This document shows positions 63,890 to 64,000 of a DNA stretch of 64,000 nt, one piece after another. The stretch lies in NCBI RefSeq assembly GCF_020382885.2, contig NC_058502.1:7015501-7079500 (forward strand), read 5' to 3'. Each line of letters starts with the position of its first letter. The stretch's first letter is position 1. This DNA comes from Scatophagus argus. Taxonomy: Eukaryota; Chordata; Actinopteri; Scatophagidae. The translations under genes were made by a program, and so were the position numbers. Under the pieces are notes generated by a model. That model did not search any database. It saw only the letters and a list, made by a program, of their open reading frames with translations, and had not been told where the DNA came from.

Positions 63890-64000
63890 GGTTCAGTTTT
63901 AAACCAATCAGATTCACGTTTGCTGAATGAGTCTCAAACCGCAGGAGACCCTCCGTGTCGCTGATTGGCCATTTCCCTTCTTGCAGCGCACTACTTGGGG
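63890..64000. promoter_or_regulatory. Promoter-like edge of a possible next gene
   Basis: It holds a forward CCAAT box (63,904-63,908) and an inverted one (ATTGG, 63,964-63,968) about 60 bases apart, within sequence that becomes richer in CpG toward the window end. It may be the start of the next gene's promoter. Its direction is unknown. Confidence 0.3.

Overview
The window is animal nuclear DNA, almost certainly from a ray-finned (teleost) fish. It has AT-rich introns and intergenic DNA, many CA/GT microsatellites, fish-type tRNA-derived SINEs and other dispersed repeats, and two multi-exon genes whose products match vertebrate PLEKHA1 (TAPP1) and HTRA1. These two genes are neighbours in the same orientation in mammals (human 10q26), and that order is kept here. 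I cannot tell from the sequence which teleost duplicate (a or b) each gene is, or which species this is.

Layout. 1-13.6 kb: no confident gene. It holds repeats and two weak candidate first coding exons on the minus strand (13,811-13,670 and 7,516-7,504), both ending in splice phase 1, as if they could feed one gene lying off the left edge. 14.6-15.2 kb: two dispersed repeats. About 15.9-32.4 kb: plekha1 on the plus strand, with a probable 5' exon near 16.0 kb, eleven coding exons from 19,686 to 30,735, an alternative or cassette exon at 28,251, and a long 3' UTR ending near 32.4 kb. 32.4-34.9 kb: a 2.4-kb spacer without recognisable coding sequence. 34.9-61.5 kb: htra1 on the plus strand, with nine coding exons from 35,143 to 61,036, a 6.5-kb intron 1, a 14.5-kb intron 3 filled with mobile-element debris, and a poly(A) signal at 61,517. 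61.5-64 kb: no gene seen, except a CCAAT-containing promoter-like edge at the extreme right.

The conceptual plekha1 protein (422 aa) has two PH domains and a C-terminal PDZ ligand. In the known family the second PH domain reads PI(3,4)P2 at the plasma membrane. The conceptual htra1 protein (477 aa) is a secreted IGFBP/Kazal/trypsin-like/PDZ serine protease with a complete catalytic triad (H217, D247, S325). The two proteins are not known to share a pathway; their linkage is ancestral synteny.

I found no operon, CRISPR array, phage or dedicated novel system. The most interesting items are a potential in-frame 57-residue N-terminal extension of plekha1, its alternative 3' coding exon, a graded series of four insertions of one SINE family (three with near-perfect target-site duplications, one more diverged pair), a long imperfect foldback in htra1 intron 3, and the paired minus-strand candidate exons. 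All exon calls were made by eye from splice sites, reading phase and remembered family sequence; no alignment or database search was run.
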